Assembly (NCBI GenBank): GCA_964561165.1
Contig: CAZLOJ010000011.1
Coordinates: 1 to 32,513 of the forward strand
DNA length: 32,513 nt
Direction: 5' to 3'
Source of the DNA: IMCC26077 sp964561165
GTDB lineage: Bacteria; Actinomycetota; Actinomycetes; Nanopelagicales; Nanopelagicaceae
Numbering within the stretch: position 1 is the first letter of the stretch; each line of letters opens with the position of its first letter. Below are positions 1 to 7,547 of this stretch, in pieces. Both the position numbers and the translations under genes were made by a program. Below the pieces are notes generated by a model that did no database searches, had not been told where the DNA came from, and saw nothing but the letters and a program-made list of their open reading frames with translations.

Positions 1-1
1 A

Positions 2-1489
2 TCACTTGGCTATCAGCGTGACATTGAACTTCTTACTCCCAACACTCAAGGGGATTGTTGTCGTTCCTGCTTTAACCGGTGTCAGCGCAGCACCTGTACT
101 AACTCCTAAACCCTTAGGAAGTGGCAATGTCTTGATCAGTCCAGCAGAGTCTGCACCGACTTGCCAGCGACCCTTCACTACTGACTTAAAGATAACTAGG
201 TCTCCTAGGTTTGCCCGGACCGTGGCGCCATTTTTGAGAACATAGATCCGCGTTGATTTTTTCGAAGCTTCGTAGCCATTCGAAGTACTCTCAGTTTTCG
301 AACTAGGCAGTATTGCTGGTGACTCCGCAGGCCTCTTGAGCGCTATGGAAATCTTCGTTGAGGAGAATGTAAATCCGAGACCCTTTATTTCGACCTTATC
401 GGTGGCGCTCTTATATTGAGTCGTGAATGTCGCCGCTTTCGGAGCGCCCGCAGTATCAGTCACTTCGATGACCGCTTCTTGCATGGTCTTCGGCTCCAAG
501 CCAAAGACCTTTCGGATTAAATCACCCCGAATGCTCGCTTCAAACCAACCGTCAATCACGTTTTTGAAGACATCAAAATGTGGGCCGGTGGAGACAACAA
601 TAATTTTGTTATTTTGCTTATCGAACTTCACTTCGTAAGCACATCCTCCATTCGAATTAAGGAACATCCCTCCGGGGGGCGTCCCCTGCAAAATTCCATA
701 CTCGCCCACGTAAGGATCAATATTGATGGAGTACTCAACTCGGTAGTCGTTAGCCACGAGTTCGTTCTTGGCATCCTGCATGCAAGGGTTTTTTTCCCAA
801 GGACCGTCATATCTATATGAATGAACTTCTTGGACTGAACCAGAGGTAATCAATCGTTGTTTGCCATCTTTTCCAGTTTCAATATCAATGATGGGATTTT
901 TCATCCAAGCCCATGCAAGCCCTGCTCCTTTGGCAACCTTGTCTGCAATGAGAGTCATTCGCCAAGTACTTCCCGGCTTTAGTACCTGCCAACCATTAAC
1001 ACGTGAATCAAGCGGGGTTCTTGGGTCAGTGCCATTGAGCGGAACAAACGAGTTTTTGATTCGCGGAAAACCGGGCACTTCCTCCTTCGAGTAAACAATC
1101 GCGGCCACGTATTGAACACCGCCGTCGATTGCAGCCCCAGGAAATTCGTAGCACACATCGTATTCACTTGTGTTTCCAGTGCCACACGTGAATTTTCCCG
1201 ACGGATCGCCTTCACGCATGGGTTGTACGACCCCTGGCCTGTACCAAGGGTTCTTTAACTCAGCACCCCTTACCCAGGTTTTATTTTTTTCATCGAAGTA
1301 TTCGATCGATTCGATGCAATTATCCGTTTGCTTGAGAGTGGAACATGCAAGCCAAAGAGGTGGATCACGTAATTCAAAAACTCTTCCCGGAACCGCATCA
1401 CCAACCGCTCCATATGAAGGTAGCGCAGTTATCACTAAACAAAACGATATGAGGGAACGAGTAAAATGACGCCTGAGTGAGAGATTCAC
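2..1489 (-). CDS. Secreted protein of unknown function, six mature cysteines
   Basis: I do not recognise this 495-residue protein. The N-terminus has a basic stretch and a hydrophobic core ending near PSYGA, which looks like a Sec signal peptide with cleavage around residue 28. The mature part has six cysteines, all in roughly the first 300 residues (contexts LAC, DNC, FTC, DVC, NPC, GGC), which suggests up to three disulfides outside the membrane. The last ~90 residues are Gly/Thr/Val-rich and beta-like and could be an Ig-like or cell-surface module, but no family is assigned. No transmembrane anchor, lipobox or LPxTG motif is visible. The start is GTG at 1489, 8 nt after a TACAAT box on the minus strand. 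The reading frame is complete, its TGA stop lying at the window edge. It is divergent from the nitroreductase gene, so that gene gives little functional guidance. Confidence 0.8.
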   Translation of the reverse strand: MNLSLRRHFTRSLISFCLVITALPSYGAVGDAVPGRVFELRDPPLWLACSTLKQTDNCIESIEYFDEKNKTWVRGAELKNPWYRPGVVQPMREGDPSGKFTCGTGNTSEYDVCYEFPGAAIDGGVQYVAAIVYSKEEVPGFPRIKNSFVPLNGTDPRTPLDSRVNGWQVLKPGSTWRMTLIADKVAKGAGLAWAWMKNPIIDIETGKDGKQRLITSGSVQEVHSYRYDGPWEKNPCMQDAKNELVANDYRVEYSINIDPYVGEYGILQGTPPGGMFLNSNGGCAYEVKFDKQNNKIIVVSTGPHFDVFKNVIDGWFEASIRGDLIRKVFGLEPKTMQEAVIEVTDTAGAPKAATFTTQYKSATDKVEIKGLGFTFSSTKISIALKRPAESPAILPSSKTESTSNGYEASKKSTRIYVLKNGATVRANLGDLVIFKSVVKGRWQVGADSAGLIKTLPLPKGLGVSTGAALTPVKAGTTTIPLSVGSKKFNVTLIAK

Positions 1490-1497
1490 AGTTAAAG

Positions 1498-1503
1498 ATT
1501 GTA
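1498..1503 (-). promoter_or_regulatory. -10 box TACAAT for the secreted-protein gene
   Basis: On the minus strand TACAAT ends 8 nt before the GTG start at 1489. A transcript would begin at or within a base or two of the start codon, so the mRNA is probably leaderless. No Shine-Dalgarno sequence lies between box and start. Inferred from position and consensus only. Confidence 0.5.
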
Positions 1504-1524
1504 TTTCTACTTACACCCCTAGGC

Positions 1525-1530
1525 TAGACT
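1525..1530 (+). promoter_or_regulatory. -10 box TAGACT for the nitroreductase gene
   Basis: TAGACT ends 6 nt before the GTG start at 1537, with no ribosome-binding site between. The same 6-nt spacing recurs before several other genes in this window and fits leaderless transcription. An overlapping TAGGCT begins at 1520. Confidence 0.55.
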
Positions 1531-1536
1531 CGAAGC

Positions 1537-2271
1537 GTGAGCAAAGATGACTTCTCGCAGTTCCTCGCGAGTCGGCGAAGCACTCGCTCGTTCTCTGATC
1601 AGCCAGTTCCGGAAGAAATCCTTCGAGGACTTCTCGCAGATGCCCTGACTGCTCCAAGTTGGTCCAATACCAGGCCATTCAAAGTATGCATTTCCACTGG
1701 CGAGGTCAAAGAGCGGATCAGTGGTGAATTCCTCGCTCGGTGGAGCAGGCTCTCCAAATTTAGAAATGGCAACCTCTTTGTCAAAATCATGATGCTTCTT
1801 AGAGGGGCCGGATTGCCTACAAGTCATCGTCTCCTAGCCAGACCTTACGTTCCGGAATTAAAACCACGAGCAGAGCGGGTTGGCAAAGAGCTTTACAGCT
1901 GGATTGGCGTTGAGCGCGGTGATCGCAAAGCCCGCGATGAACAGTGGGGAAAAAATTACGAATTCTTTGGTGCTCCCGTAGAACTATTCATTTATATTCA
2001 CAAGAGCTTGCACATATTTGCAGCAAATGATGCTGGGTTGATGTTGCAGAATCTAATTCTTTCAGCGCACGCACAAGGCCTTGGCACCTGCCTGCAGGGT
2101 GCAGTCATAATTTGGGATGATGTGATTAGGAAAGAATTTGATGTGCCGAAAGATTACAAACTTCTCACTGGCCTTGCTATTGGCTACCCAAAGGATTCAC
2201 ACGTTAATAAGTTTGGCGCCCATCGCCTTGCTCCAGAGGAAATCATCATCAAACCTCGATCCGAGAATTAA
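1537..2271 (+). CDS. Nitroreductase family protein
   Basis: A 244-residue FMN-dependent oxidoreductase of the nitroreductase fold, expected to reduce nitro groups, quinones or flavin-like substrates with NAD(P)H in the cytoplasm. The N-terminal ASRRSTRSFSDQPVP segment (residues ~12-26) is the typical FMN-phosphate-binding start. It is followed by the APSWSNTRPF segment and, near the C-terminus, AHAQGLGTCLQG and the TGLAIGYP strand that close the flavin site. A ~60-residue basic insert between these halves is longer than in minimal nitroreductases. The substrate cannot be told from sequence. The GTG at 1537 is preferred because TAGACT lies 6 nt upstream. The 3' end overlaps the facing hydrolase gene by 4 bp. 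Confidence 0.88.
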   Translation: MSKDDFSQFLASRRSTRSFSDQPVPEEILRGLLADALTAPSWSNTRPFKVCISTGEVKERISGEFLARWSRLSKFRNGNLFVKIMMLLRGAGLPTSHRLLARPYVPELKPRAERVGKELYSWIGVERGDRKARDEQWGKNYEFFGAPVELFIYIHKSLHIFAANDAGLMLQNLILSAHAQGLGTCLQGAVIIWDDVIRKEFDVPKDYKLLTGLAIGYPKDSHVNKFGAHRLAPEEIIIKPRSEN

Positions 2272-3128
2272 TTCTCAAGAAGTTTGCGGGCTTGGTTGAG
2301 AATCTCTCCTCTATATTGTTCGGCAAGAGAGATGTGTCCGTGACCAGGCACGAAGTTAAGTTGTGCGGTGGGAATATTTTTAGCCAACCACTCACTATGC
2401 GCCCGTGGAACCATGAAATCATCATCACCTTGCCACACCAAAACTGGCTTTGAAATCTCCTGCAGTGCGAAGCCAAATTTCTGCACAAAGGCCAAATCAT
2501 CATCGATCCAACCGGAAAATCCATTTTCCAATGCGCGTCGATAAGACGCCGCATCATGCTCAGCCACCTCAGGCGTGAGAGCTCTTTTATCTGCTTCGCC
2601 GATGAGACCACCGAAAGCGGCAATCAGTTCAACGCCAGTTACAGCGGCAAAACCAGGAGCATTTATAGACATCCAACGTTCGAGCGCACTCTCTCCTACT
2701 AATGCAGCGCCAAACTCTTCGTGATTCTCTGGCCCCATTCCCGCTAAGAAATCGAGATCGTCGTGGCCCCACTCGCCAACCCCAGCAAGAGTAATTGCGC
2801 CTGCGCATGCTGGATGTCGAGTCATATTGATTGCATGTGGTCCACCGCCAGACCAACCAATAGAGACAAATTTTCGAACTCCCAAGTATTCGATAAGTTC
2901 TGATTGATCCGTGATGTCACTGGCAACAGTGCGACCGCGCCTTCGATCACTTAATCCGTAGCCTGGCCTGCTTGCTGCGATTGCCTGTACATCAGAAATC
3001 TCTGCCAACCAATTCGACCAAAGGGTGCACTCTCCGGGAGTGCCATGGTGAAAGAGAATTGCCTGATCGCTTTTACTCTCATTTACTATGTAATCGAACG
3101 CTCGCCCGTCTCGTAGCGTGAGTTTCAT
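2268..3128 (-). CDS. Alpha/beta hydrolase
   Basis: A 286-residue alpha/beta-hydrolase-fold protein. HGTPG (residues 28-32) forms the oxyanion-hole loop, SRPGYGLSD follows strand 4, and GWSGGG carries the nucleophile Ser93. Asp in the QGDDDFMVP segment and His in GHGHIS near the C-terminus complete the triad. No signal peptide is present, so it should be cytoplasmic. The fold covers esterases, lactonases, epoxide hydrolases and haloperoxidase-like enzymes, and the substrate is unknown. Its ATG overlaps the stop of the upstream oxidoreductase gene by 4 bp (ATGA), so the two are translationally coupled and may act on related metabolites. Confidence 0.88.
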   Translation of the reverse strand: MKLTLRDGRAFDYIVNESKSDQAILFHHGTPGECTLWSNWLAEISDVQAIAASRPGYGLSDRRRGRTVASDITDQSELIEYLGVRKFVSIGWSGGGPHAINMTRHPACAGAITLAGVGEWGHDDLDFLAGMGPENHEEFGAALVGESALERWMSINAPGFAAVTGVELIAAFGGLIGEADKRALTPEVAEHDAASYRRALENGFSGWIDDDLAFVQKFGFALQEISKPVLVWQGDDDFMVPRAHSEWLAKNIPTAQLNFVPGHGHISLAEQYRGEILNQARKLLEN

Positions 3129-4111
3129 TTGGAAGAGTTCTTTAGCTGCAAGAAGACTGAATCAAAGAACTCCGCAAAAACCAATGACTCTTCCAGAGGC
3201 ATAATCCAGCAATCACTTCGACCACGCATCTTCTTCGCGAAATCATCTGCCATTAATTGGTATGGATCACAAGCATCGAATTTCTCCACGCGCTTACCAT
3301 TTTTTCCGTAAATCTCGAGTGTGCTCGGAGAATTATGAGAATTGAAAGCGTCATTTCCTCCCATCACCACTGCACCATCGCTACCAAAAACTTCAAAGTA
3401 GAGAGTTGAAGGGACGTTCATCGACGTAATTGATTCAGCTTTCGCGCCACCAATTGTGAATTCCACACGAACTGTCTCATCGCTGCCCATGTGATGCCAT
3501 GCCACTTCAGCTTTCGTGATTTCAGTGGGAGCAAAATTCATCAACCAGATTGGTGCTGCTACTGAATAAGGTCCGAGGTCATAGAGACCCCCACCACCTA
3601 ACTCTGGAAGAGCTCGGATGTTCTCATCCGGCAAACCATCGTAGGTAAAACATGTCTTGATCCGTTCAATTCTCCCAATCTCTCCAGAACGAACTATCTC
3701 TGCCAGTCTCTTTGTTCGCGGGTGCCACCTATTCCACGAAGCTTCCATAAATAAACGTCCCGTTTCCTTAGCAACCGCAGTGGCTTCACGAACTTCGCTT
3801 GCATTCATGGCCAGTGGTTTTTCGCAGAGCACGTCTTTGCCTGCACGCATCGCTTTAATTGACCACGGAATATGGAGCGAATTGGGAAGTGAAATGTAAA
3901 TTGCTTCAACGTTAGGGTCGTCAATTAACTCCTGATAGTCGGTGTAAAACCGCCCGCTCGGTGAAAGCGCCTTTGCACGTTCAGCGTCTTTACCCGCAAC
4001 GGCATAGATCTCGCCCCACGAAGAATTCTTTAGCGCCGGATAGAGCGCTTTCTTCGCGATCATTCCTGCCCCTATGAAGCCCCACCGAACTGGATCGCTC
4101 GCCTGGTTCAT
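3125..4111 (-). CDS. Gfo/Idh/MocA family oxidoreductase
   Basis: A 328-residue NAD(P)-dependent dehydrogenase. The N-terminal Rossmann fold shows GFIGAGMIA (residues 11-19), the ISLPNSLH segment, and the family signature EKPLA with catalytic-site Lys98. The C-terminal half has the GGGGLYDLGPY segment typical of the substrate domain. Overall pattern is closest to the dihydrodiol-dehydrogenase-like branch, so a cyclic polyol or sugar is a likely substrate, though this is inferred. No signal peptide. An AG-rich Shine-Dalgarno (GGAGGGAGAGG) precedes the ATG, in contrast to the leaderless genes nearby. It is the first gene of a two-gene unit with the hydrolase. Confidence 0.9.
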   Translation of the reverse strand: MNQASDPVRWGFIGAGMIAKKALYPALKNSSWGEIYAVAGKDAERAKALSPSGRFYTDYQELIDDPNVEAIYISLPNSLHIPWSIKAMRAGKDVLCEKPLAMNASEVREATAVAKETGRLFMEASWNRWHPRTKRLAEIVRSGEIGRIERIKTCFTYDGLPDENIRALPELGGGGLYDLGPYSVAAPIWLMNFAPTEITKAEVAWHHMGSDETVRVEFTIGGAKAESITSMNVPSTLYFEVFGSDGAVVMGGNDAFNSHNSPSTLEIYGKNGKRVEKFDACDPYQLMADDFAKKMRGRSDCWIMPLEESLVFAEFFDSVFLQLKNSSK

Positions 4112-4154
4112 CTACCTCTCCCTCCACTACAGCGCAAATGTCAGGGTGAGAACA

Positions 4155-4160
4155 TAGGCT
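4155..4160 (+). promoter_or_regulatory. -10 box TAGGCT for the DEDDh/GIY-YIG gene
   Basis: TAGGCT ends 9 nt before the ATG at 4170, implying a leaderless or nearly leaderless transcript. On the opposite strand TATGTT (4158 to 4153) could serve the divergent oxidoreductase gene, so the two promoters would overlap within a 58-bp spacer. Confidence 0.5.
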
Positions 4161-4169
4161 TAGCCCATC

Positions 4170-5945
4170 ATGAGAGCAAGCGCCAAGCCAGTATCCGCCA
4201 CCGCGCTCGCGCCTACCCTCGATGACATTCCACTTCCGCTGCGCTTGGGCACATTCGTTGTAGTCGATCTTGAAACCACCGGCACCTCTCCTGCCGCTGG
4301 CGCCATGATCACCGAGATAGGCGCGGTAAAAATTCGAGGCGGTGAAGTGCTCGGTGAATTTCACACGCTCGTCAATCCCGGTTCTCCCATTCCGCCCTTC
4401 ATCACAGTACTCACCGGAATCACTGACGCGATGGTGGCGCCCGCCCCGCTCTTTAGCGAGGTGCTACCGGGGTTCTTGGAATTTTGCGGTTCTGCGGATG
4501 AAACTATTCTCATCGCGCACAACGCTCCTTTTGATATCGGATTCCTCAAAGCTGCCGCCGAAAACTACTCCTATCAATGGCCGAGTTTTCGCGTTCTCGA
4601 CACTGTAAAGATTGCTCGGAAAACTCTTGCTAAAGATGAAACACCGAATGTCAAATTAGGAACGCTTGCACAATATTTTGGACTCGAAGAACCGCCCACT
4701 CACCGCGCTCTTGATGATGCCCGAGCAACCGTACATATCTTCCATCACCTGCTCGAACGGCTTGGCAATGTTGGTGTAGAAACGCTTCAAGAGTTGCAGG
4801 ATTTTTCTCATCCGCTGAGCGAGCGCGAACGAGGTAAGCGAAAACTCGCTGATCACCTTCCCAACTCCATAGGGCTATACATCTTTCGGGATAGCGAAGA
4901 TAAAGCGTTGTACATCGGCATCTCAAAGAATATTCGTAAACGGGTACTTACTTACTTCTCTGCCTCCGAAACTCGATCTCGCATGCGTGAAATGATTTCA
5001 TTAACAGCGCGGATTGAGGCCTTACCAACGCCCACGTTGATTGATGCCCAGGTTCGTGAGCTGCGACTGATTCGGGCGCATTCCCCTCGGTACAACCGTC
5101 GGTCGCGATTTCAAGAGCGCACTCTCTGGCTCTCACTGACCGACGAGAAATTTCCCCGACTGGCCGTCTCGAAAGGACACGAGAAAATTTCCCTAGATAG
5201 CCAAATAATCGGACCCTTTGGTGGACGTTTCGATGCCGAACTTGCTCGTCAGGCACTTCATAGCGCTACCGATATTCGGCAATGCACGCCACGAATCACT
5301 CCCGCTTCTATCAAAAAAGCAAGCGCCTGCCTTCTCTATGATCTTAAAAAATGTTCTGCGCCCTGTGTTGGTGCAACTAATGAAGAGAATTACAGCGAAG
5401 TAACCATGCAGGTATCCCGACACCTCACGAGTCAAGCTGGCGAAGTTGTTACGCACCACTTTGAGAGAATTTCACAACTCTCGCGCGAAGAACGTTTTGA
5501 AGAAGCAGCTGAGGTGCGAAACCAACTTACGGCATACCTGCGCGGATTTTCGCGAAGCGAACACCTCAAATCATTCTCGTCCCTTGAAGATTTAATTGTT
5601 GCTAAGTTCTCCGATCAGAATTCGGAGATTGAGATCGCACACATCCGTCGCGGTGCGCTCGAGCGTTCATTGACAGTGGGCTCTGTGCGCGAGATCGCCT
5701 CAGCAGTGGATTTATTCACTCTAACTGCACAGCTTCCAGTTGACAGCGCTGCGCTCTTCCCGCGCTCAACCCCTGAAGAAGTGGAGATGCTCATGCGGTG
5801 GGCATCCGACCACCAAGCGCGACCGTTGTTCATCTCAGGAGAGTGGAAATTGCCAACTTTCGGAGCCGCTTTTCACAAACATAAAGTCGAGTCCCTCGCT
5901 AAACCTGATGAGAACGTTCAATCCAACTTTCCAATAGCGCGCTAG
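4170..5945 (+). CDS. DEDDh exonuclease fused to a UvrC/Cho-like GIY-YIG nuclease
   Basis: A 591-residue two-nuclease fusion. Residues ~28-195 form a DnaQ-like 3'-5' exonuclease: Asp33 and Glu35 in VVVDLETTG, Asp122 in AHNAPFD, and His178/Asp183 in HRALDDA give the complete DEDDh set. Residues ~232-305 form a GIY-YIG domain: GLY (235-237), YIG (248-250), Arg258 and Glu297. A Cys-containing segment (CLLYDLKKCSAPCVG) and a UVR-like helix pair (residues ~430-450) follow, as in the UvrC N-terminal half. The UvrC C-terminal RNase H-like endonuclease domain and HhH motifs are absent, so incision is likely limited to one side of a lesion, as in Cho. Such fusions are known in Actinobacteria (M. tuberculosis Rv2191 is similar), and a DNA-repair role is inferred. 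The 3' end overlaps trpD by 47 bp. Confidence 0.9.
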   Translation: MRASAKPVSATALAPTLDDIPLPLRLGTFVVVDLETTGTSPAAGAMITEIGAVKIRGGEVLGEFHTLVNPGSPIPPFITVLTGITDAMVAPAPLFSEVLPGFLEFCGSADETILIAHNAPFDIGFLKAAAENYSYQWPSFRVLDTVKIARKTLAKDETPNVKLGTLAQYFGLEEPPTHRALDDARATVHIFHHLLERLGNVGVETLQELQDFSHPLSERERGKRKLADHLPNSIGLYIFRDSEDKALYIGISKNIRKRVLTYFSASETRSRMREMISLTARIEALPTPTLIDAQVRELRLIRAHSPRYNRRSRFQERTLWLSLTDEKFPRLAVSKGHEKISLDSQIIGPFGGRFDAELARQALHSATDIRQCTPRITPASIKKASACLLYDLKKCSAPCVGATNEENYSEVTMQVSRHLTSQAGEVVTHHFERISQLSREERFEEAAEVRNQLTAYLRGFSRSEHLKSFSSLEDLIVAKFSDQNSEIEIAHIRRGALERSLTVGSVREIASAVDLFTLTAQLPVDSAALFPRSTPEEVEMLMRWASDHQARPLFISGEWKLPTFGAAFHKHKVESLAKPDENVQSNFPIAR

Positions 5946-6957
5946 CAGCTCCGGAATCGATGGCTGCTCCTGCTTTTTCAAGAGCGGATATAAATCGCTC
6001 CGAGATATTCTCAGAGTTCACATCCTCTTCGAAACCTTCAAACGCGATAATCGCCGCAGCAGCATTAAGCAACACCACATCGCGCATTGCTCCGGCACGT
6101 CCGAGAAGAATCGCACGCAGGTGTTCAGCGTTTTCTTGAGCGCTACCTCCTCGAAGCGCTTCAATCGGGGCTCGGGCTATCCCCCATTCCTGCGGATCTA
6201 TTTCATCCTGCTTAACTCTCTCCGAACCAATCACGTATATTTGAGTTGGCGCTGAAAGACTAATCTCATCCAATCCATCGTCGCCACGAAAAACTAGGGC
6301 ATCAACTCCGCGCGAGCGAAGCACTTCAGCAACAATAGGAAACATCTCAGCCTTAGCCACACCGATTGCATATGCACTTGGTTGAGCAGGATTTGAGAGC
6401 GGTCCTAAAATGTTAAAAATGGTGGGATATCCCAAAGATTTACGGGCAGGTCCTGCATGACGCATCGCGCTATGAAACATAGGCGCAAAACAGAAGCCGA
6501 GCCCAATCTCTTCAACCAACTTCGCAACTTGCGAACCATTGAGTTCAATTCTGATTCCTAGCGCTTCAAGCACATCAGCTGCGCCGGATTTTGACGTTGC
6601 CGCTCGATTGCCATGCTTAACAACGCGCGCGCCAGCGCTTGCCGCCACAATTGCAGATGTCGTAGAAATGTTGATGGTATGAAATCCATCGCCCCCAGTT
6701 CCTACTGTGTCTACTGCGCGATGTGCGATGGAAATCGGCGCCGCATGCGCGTACATCGCTTCAATAAAACCTGACACTTCGATTGCGGTTCCACCCTTAC
6801 GTGTGTGAAGCGCCAAGAATTCCGCAATCTCCTCTGGAGCGCGGTTGCCGCCAAGAATCTCCTCCATCACAGCTCGACTGTCGGAGCGTGCGAGATCGTG
6901 ATTTTGCGCTAGTTCGGCGAGCGCATGGCCCCAGCTGTCATGAGGATTACTTGCCAC
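5899..6957 (-). CDS. trpD: Anthranilate phosphoribosyltransferase
   Basis: A 352-residue cytoplasmic enzyme that transfers phosphoribose from PRPP to anthranilate, the second step of tryptophan synthesis. The PRPP/Mg site is clear: GTGGDG (residues 86-91), NISTTSA (96-102) and KHGNRAATS (114-122). Length is normal for the family. The start is GTG at 6957. No other trp genes are in this window; a lone trpD beside the cytochrome genes is the usual actinobacterial arrangement. It lies 13 nt downstream of the receiver-like gene and is probably co-transcribed with it. Its last 47 bp overlap the facing nuclease gene tail to tail. Confidence 0.95.
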   Translation of the reverse strand: MASNPHDSWGHALAELAQNHDLARSDSRAVMEEILGGNRAPEEIAEFLALHTRKGGTAIEVSGFIEAMYAHAAPISIAHRAVDTVGTGGDGFHTINISTTSAIVAASAGARVVKHGNRAATSKSGAADVLEALGIRIELNGSQVAKLVEEIGLGFCFAPMFHSAMRHAGPARKSLGYPTIFNILGPLSNPAQPSAYAIGVAKAEMFPIVAEVLRSRGVDALVFRGDDGLDEISLSAPTQIYVIGSERVKQDEIDPQEWGIARAPIEALRGGSAQENAEHLRAILLGRAGAMRDVVLLNAAAAIIAFEGFEEDVNSENISERFISALEKAGAAIDSGAASALLESWIERSHQV

Positions 6958-6970
6958 TATGAAGTCAGCT

Positions 6971-7393
6971 CTAATGCGATGGCTGTGAGCTTGTGCTCGA
7001 AACGACCGTCTTTTTCGCGAGCAAACCGGCTACTTCGCGAGCAAGGGCGCGCGGGTCAATAGGATGAAAAGCGATAGCGTCAACGCGCGCCCATGTGGCG
7101 AGCCATCGATCTGCCTCTCGGGCGATAATGCCCACGATCGGGGGCGCTTGATAAATCTCATCTTTGAGTTGCCGGGCTACACCTAGTCCGCCTTCAGGGG
7201 TGGCCTCACCGTCAACGATCACAAGGGCTGCTTGACCCTTGTCATCGAAATATCCTCGTAGTGCATCGGCGGTGGCGAACTCCTTAATCGTGATCGGGGC
7301 GCTCTCGGGGCTTGGAGAGGGGGTAATCGCCCGTTTAACCGCTGCGCGGACCAGCGAATTATCCGAATAGACCAGAACGATTTCGTTTGCCAT
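6971..7393 (-). CDS. Degenerate response-regulator receiver-like protein
   Basis: A 140-residue single-domain protein with CheY-like strand and helix order and no output domain. It keeps one N-terminal acidic residue (Asp11 in VYSDNS) and the phospho-acceptor position (Asp61 in VIVDG). The conserved switch Thr/Ser is Ala91 (GIIA) and the invariant Lys is His110 (FHPIDP). Classical phosphorylation switching is therefore doubtful. The C-terminal ~10 residues are Ser-rich and probably disordered. It precedes trpD in one transcription unit and is divergent from ctaE, a position in which similar proteins occur in other Actinobacteria. Function is unknown; a phosphorylation-independent regulator or partner-binding protein is a guess. 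Confidence 0.75.
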   Translation of the reverse strand: MANEIVLVYSDNSLVRAAVKRAITPSPSPESAPITIKEFATADALRGYFDDKGQAALVIVDGEATPEGGLGVARQLKDEIYQAPPIVGIIAREADRWLATWARVDAIAFHPIDPRALAREVAGLLAKKTVVSSTSSQPSH

Positions 7394-7399
7394 ATCCCT

Positions 7400-7405
7400 A
7401 GCCTA
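7400..7405 (-). promoter_or_regulatory. -10 box TAGGCT for the receiver-like gene and trpD
   Basis: On the minus strand TAGGCT ends exactly 6 nt before the ATG at 7393, with no ribosome-binding site. It is the same hexamer and spacing as at pepA, which supports leaderless transcription. Confidence 0.6.
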
Positions 7406-7535
7406 ATGGAGAGTGCGGGCGCCAATGCCCGAGCCCACGCCTGCAATCCTTCCGACTTGCTCGCGTGATGAGTTTCACCCCAATTTGACCCCCTCTCGAG
7501 CGGTCAAAAACTCTCTATCCTCGCGAAAAATCGGG

Positions 7536-7541
7536 AATAAT
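7536..7541 (+). promoter_or_regulatory. Possible -10 box AATAAT for the ctaE-qcrCAB unit
   Basis: AATAAT differs from TATAAT at one base and ends 6 nt before the ctaE ATG at 7548. The rest of the 154-bp divergent spacer (7394-7547) holds no gene I can support. A TTGACC at 7485-7490 and a TATCCT at 7516-7521 are present, but their 25-bp spacing is too long for a standard promoter. Confidence 0.4.
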
Positions 7542-7547
7542 CGAGGC

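Noticed and set aside
7485..7521. TTGACC and TATCCT as a ctaE promoter
   Set aside because: The 25-bp spacing is too long for a standard sigma-70-type promoter; the AATAAT at 7536 fits the local leaderless pattern better.
7413..7547. N-terminal extension of ctaE
   Set aside because: It covers the divergent promoter region and adds non-conserved residues; known CtaE proteins start close to the 7548 ATG.
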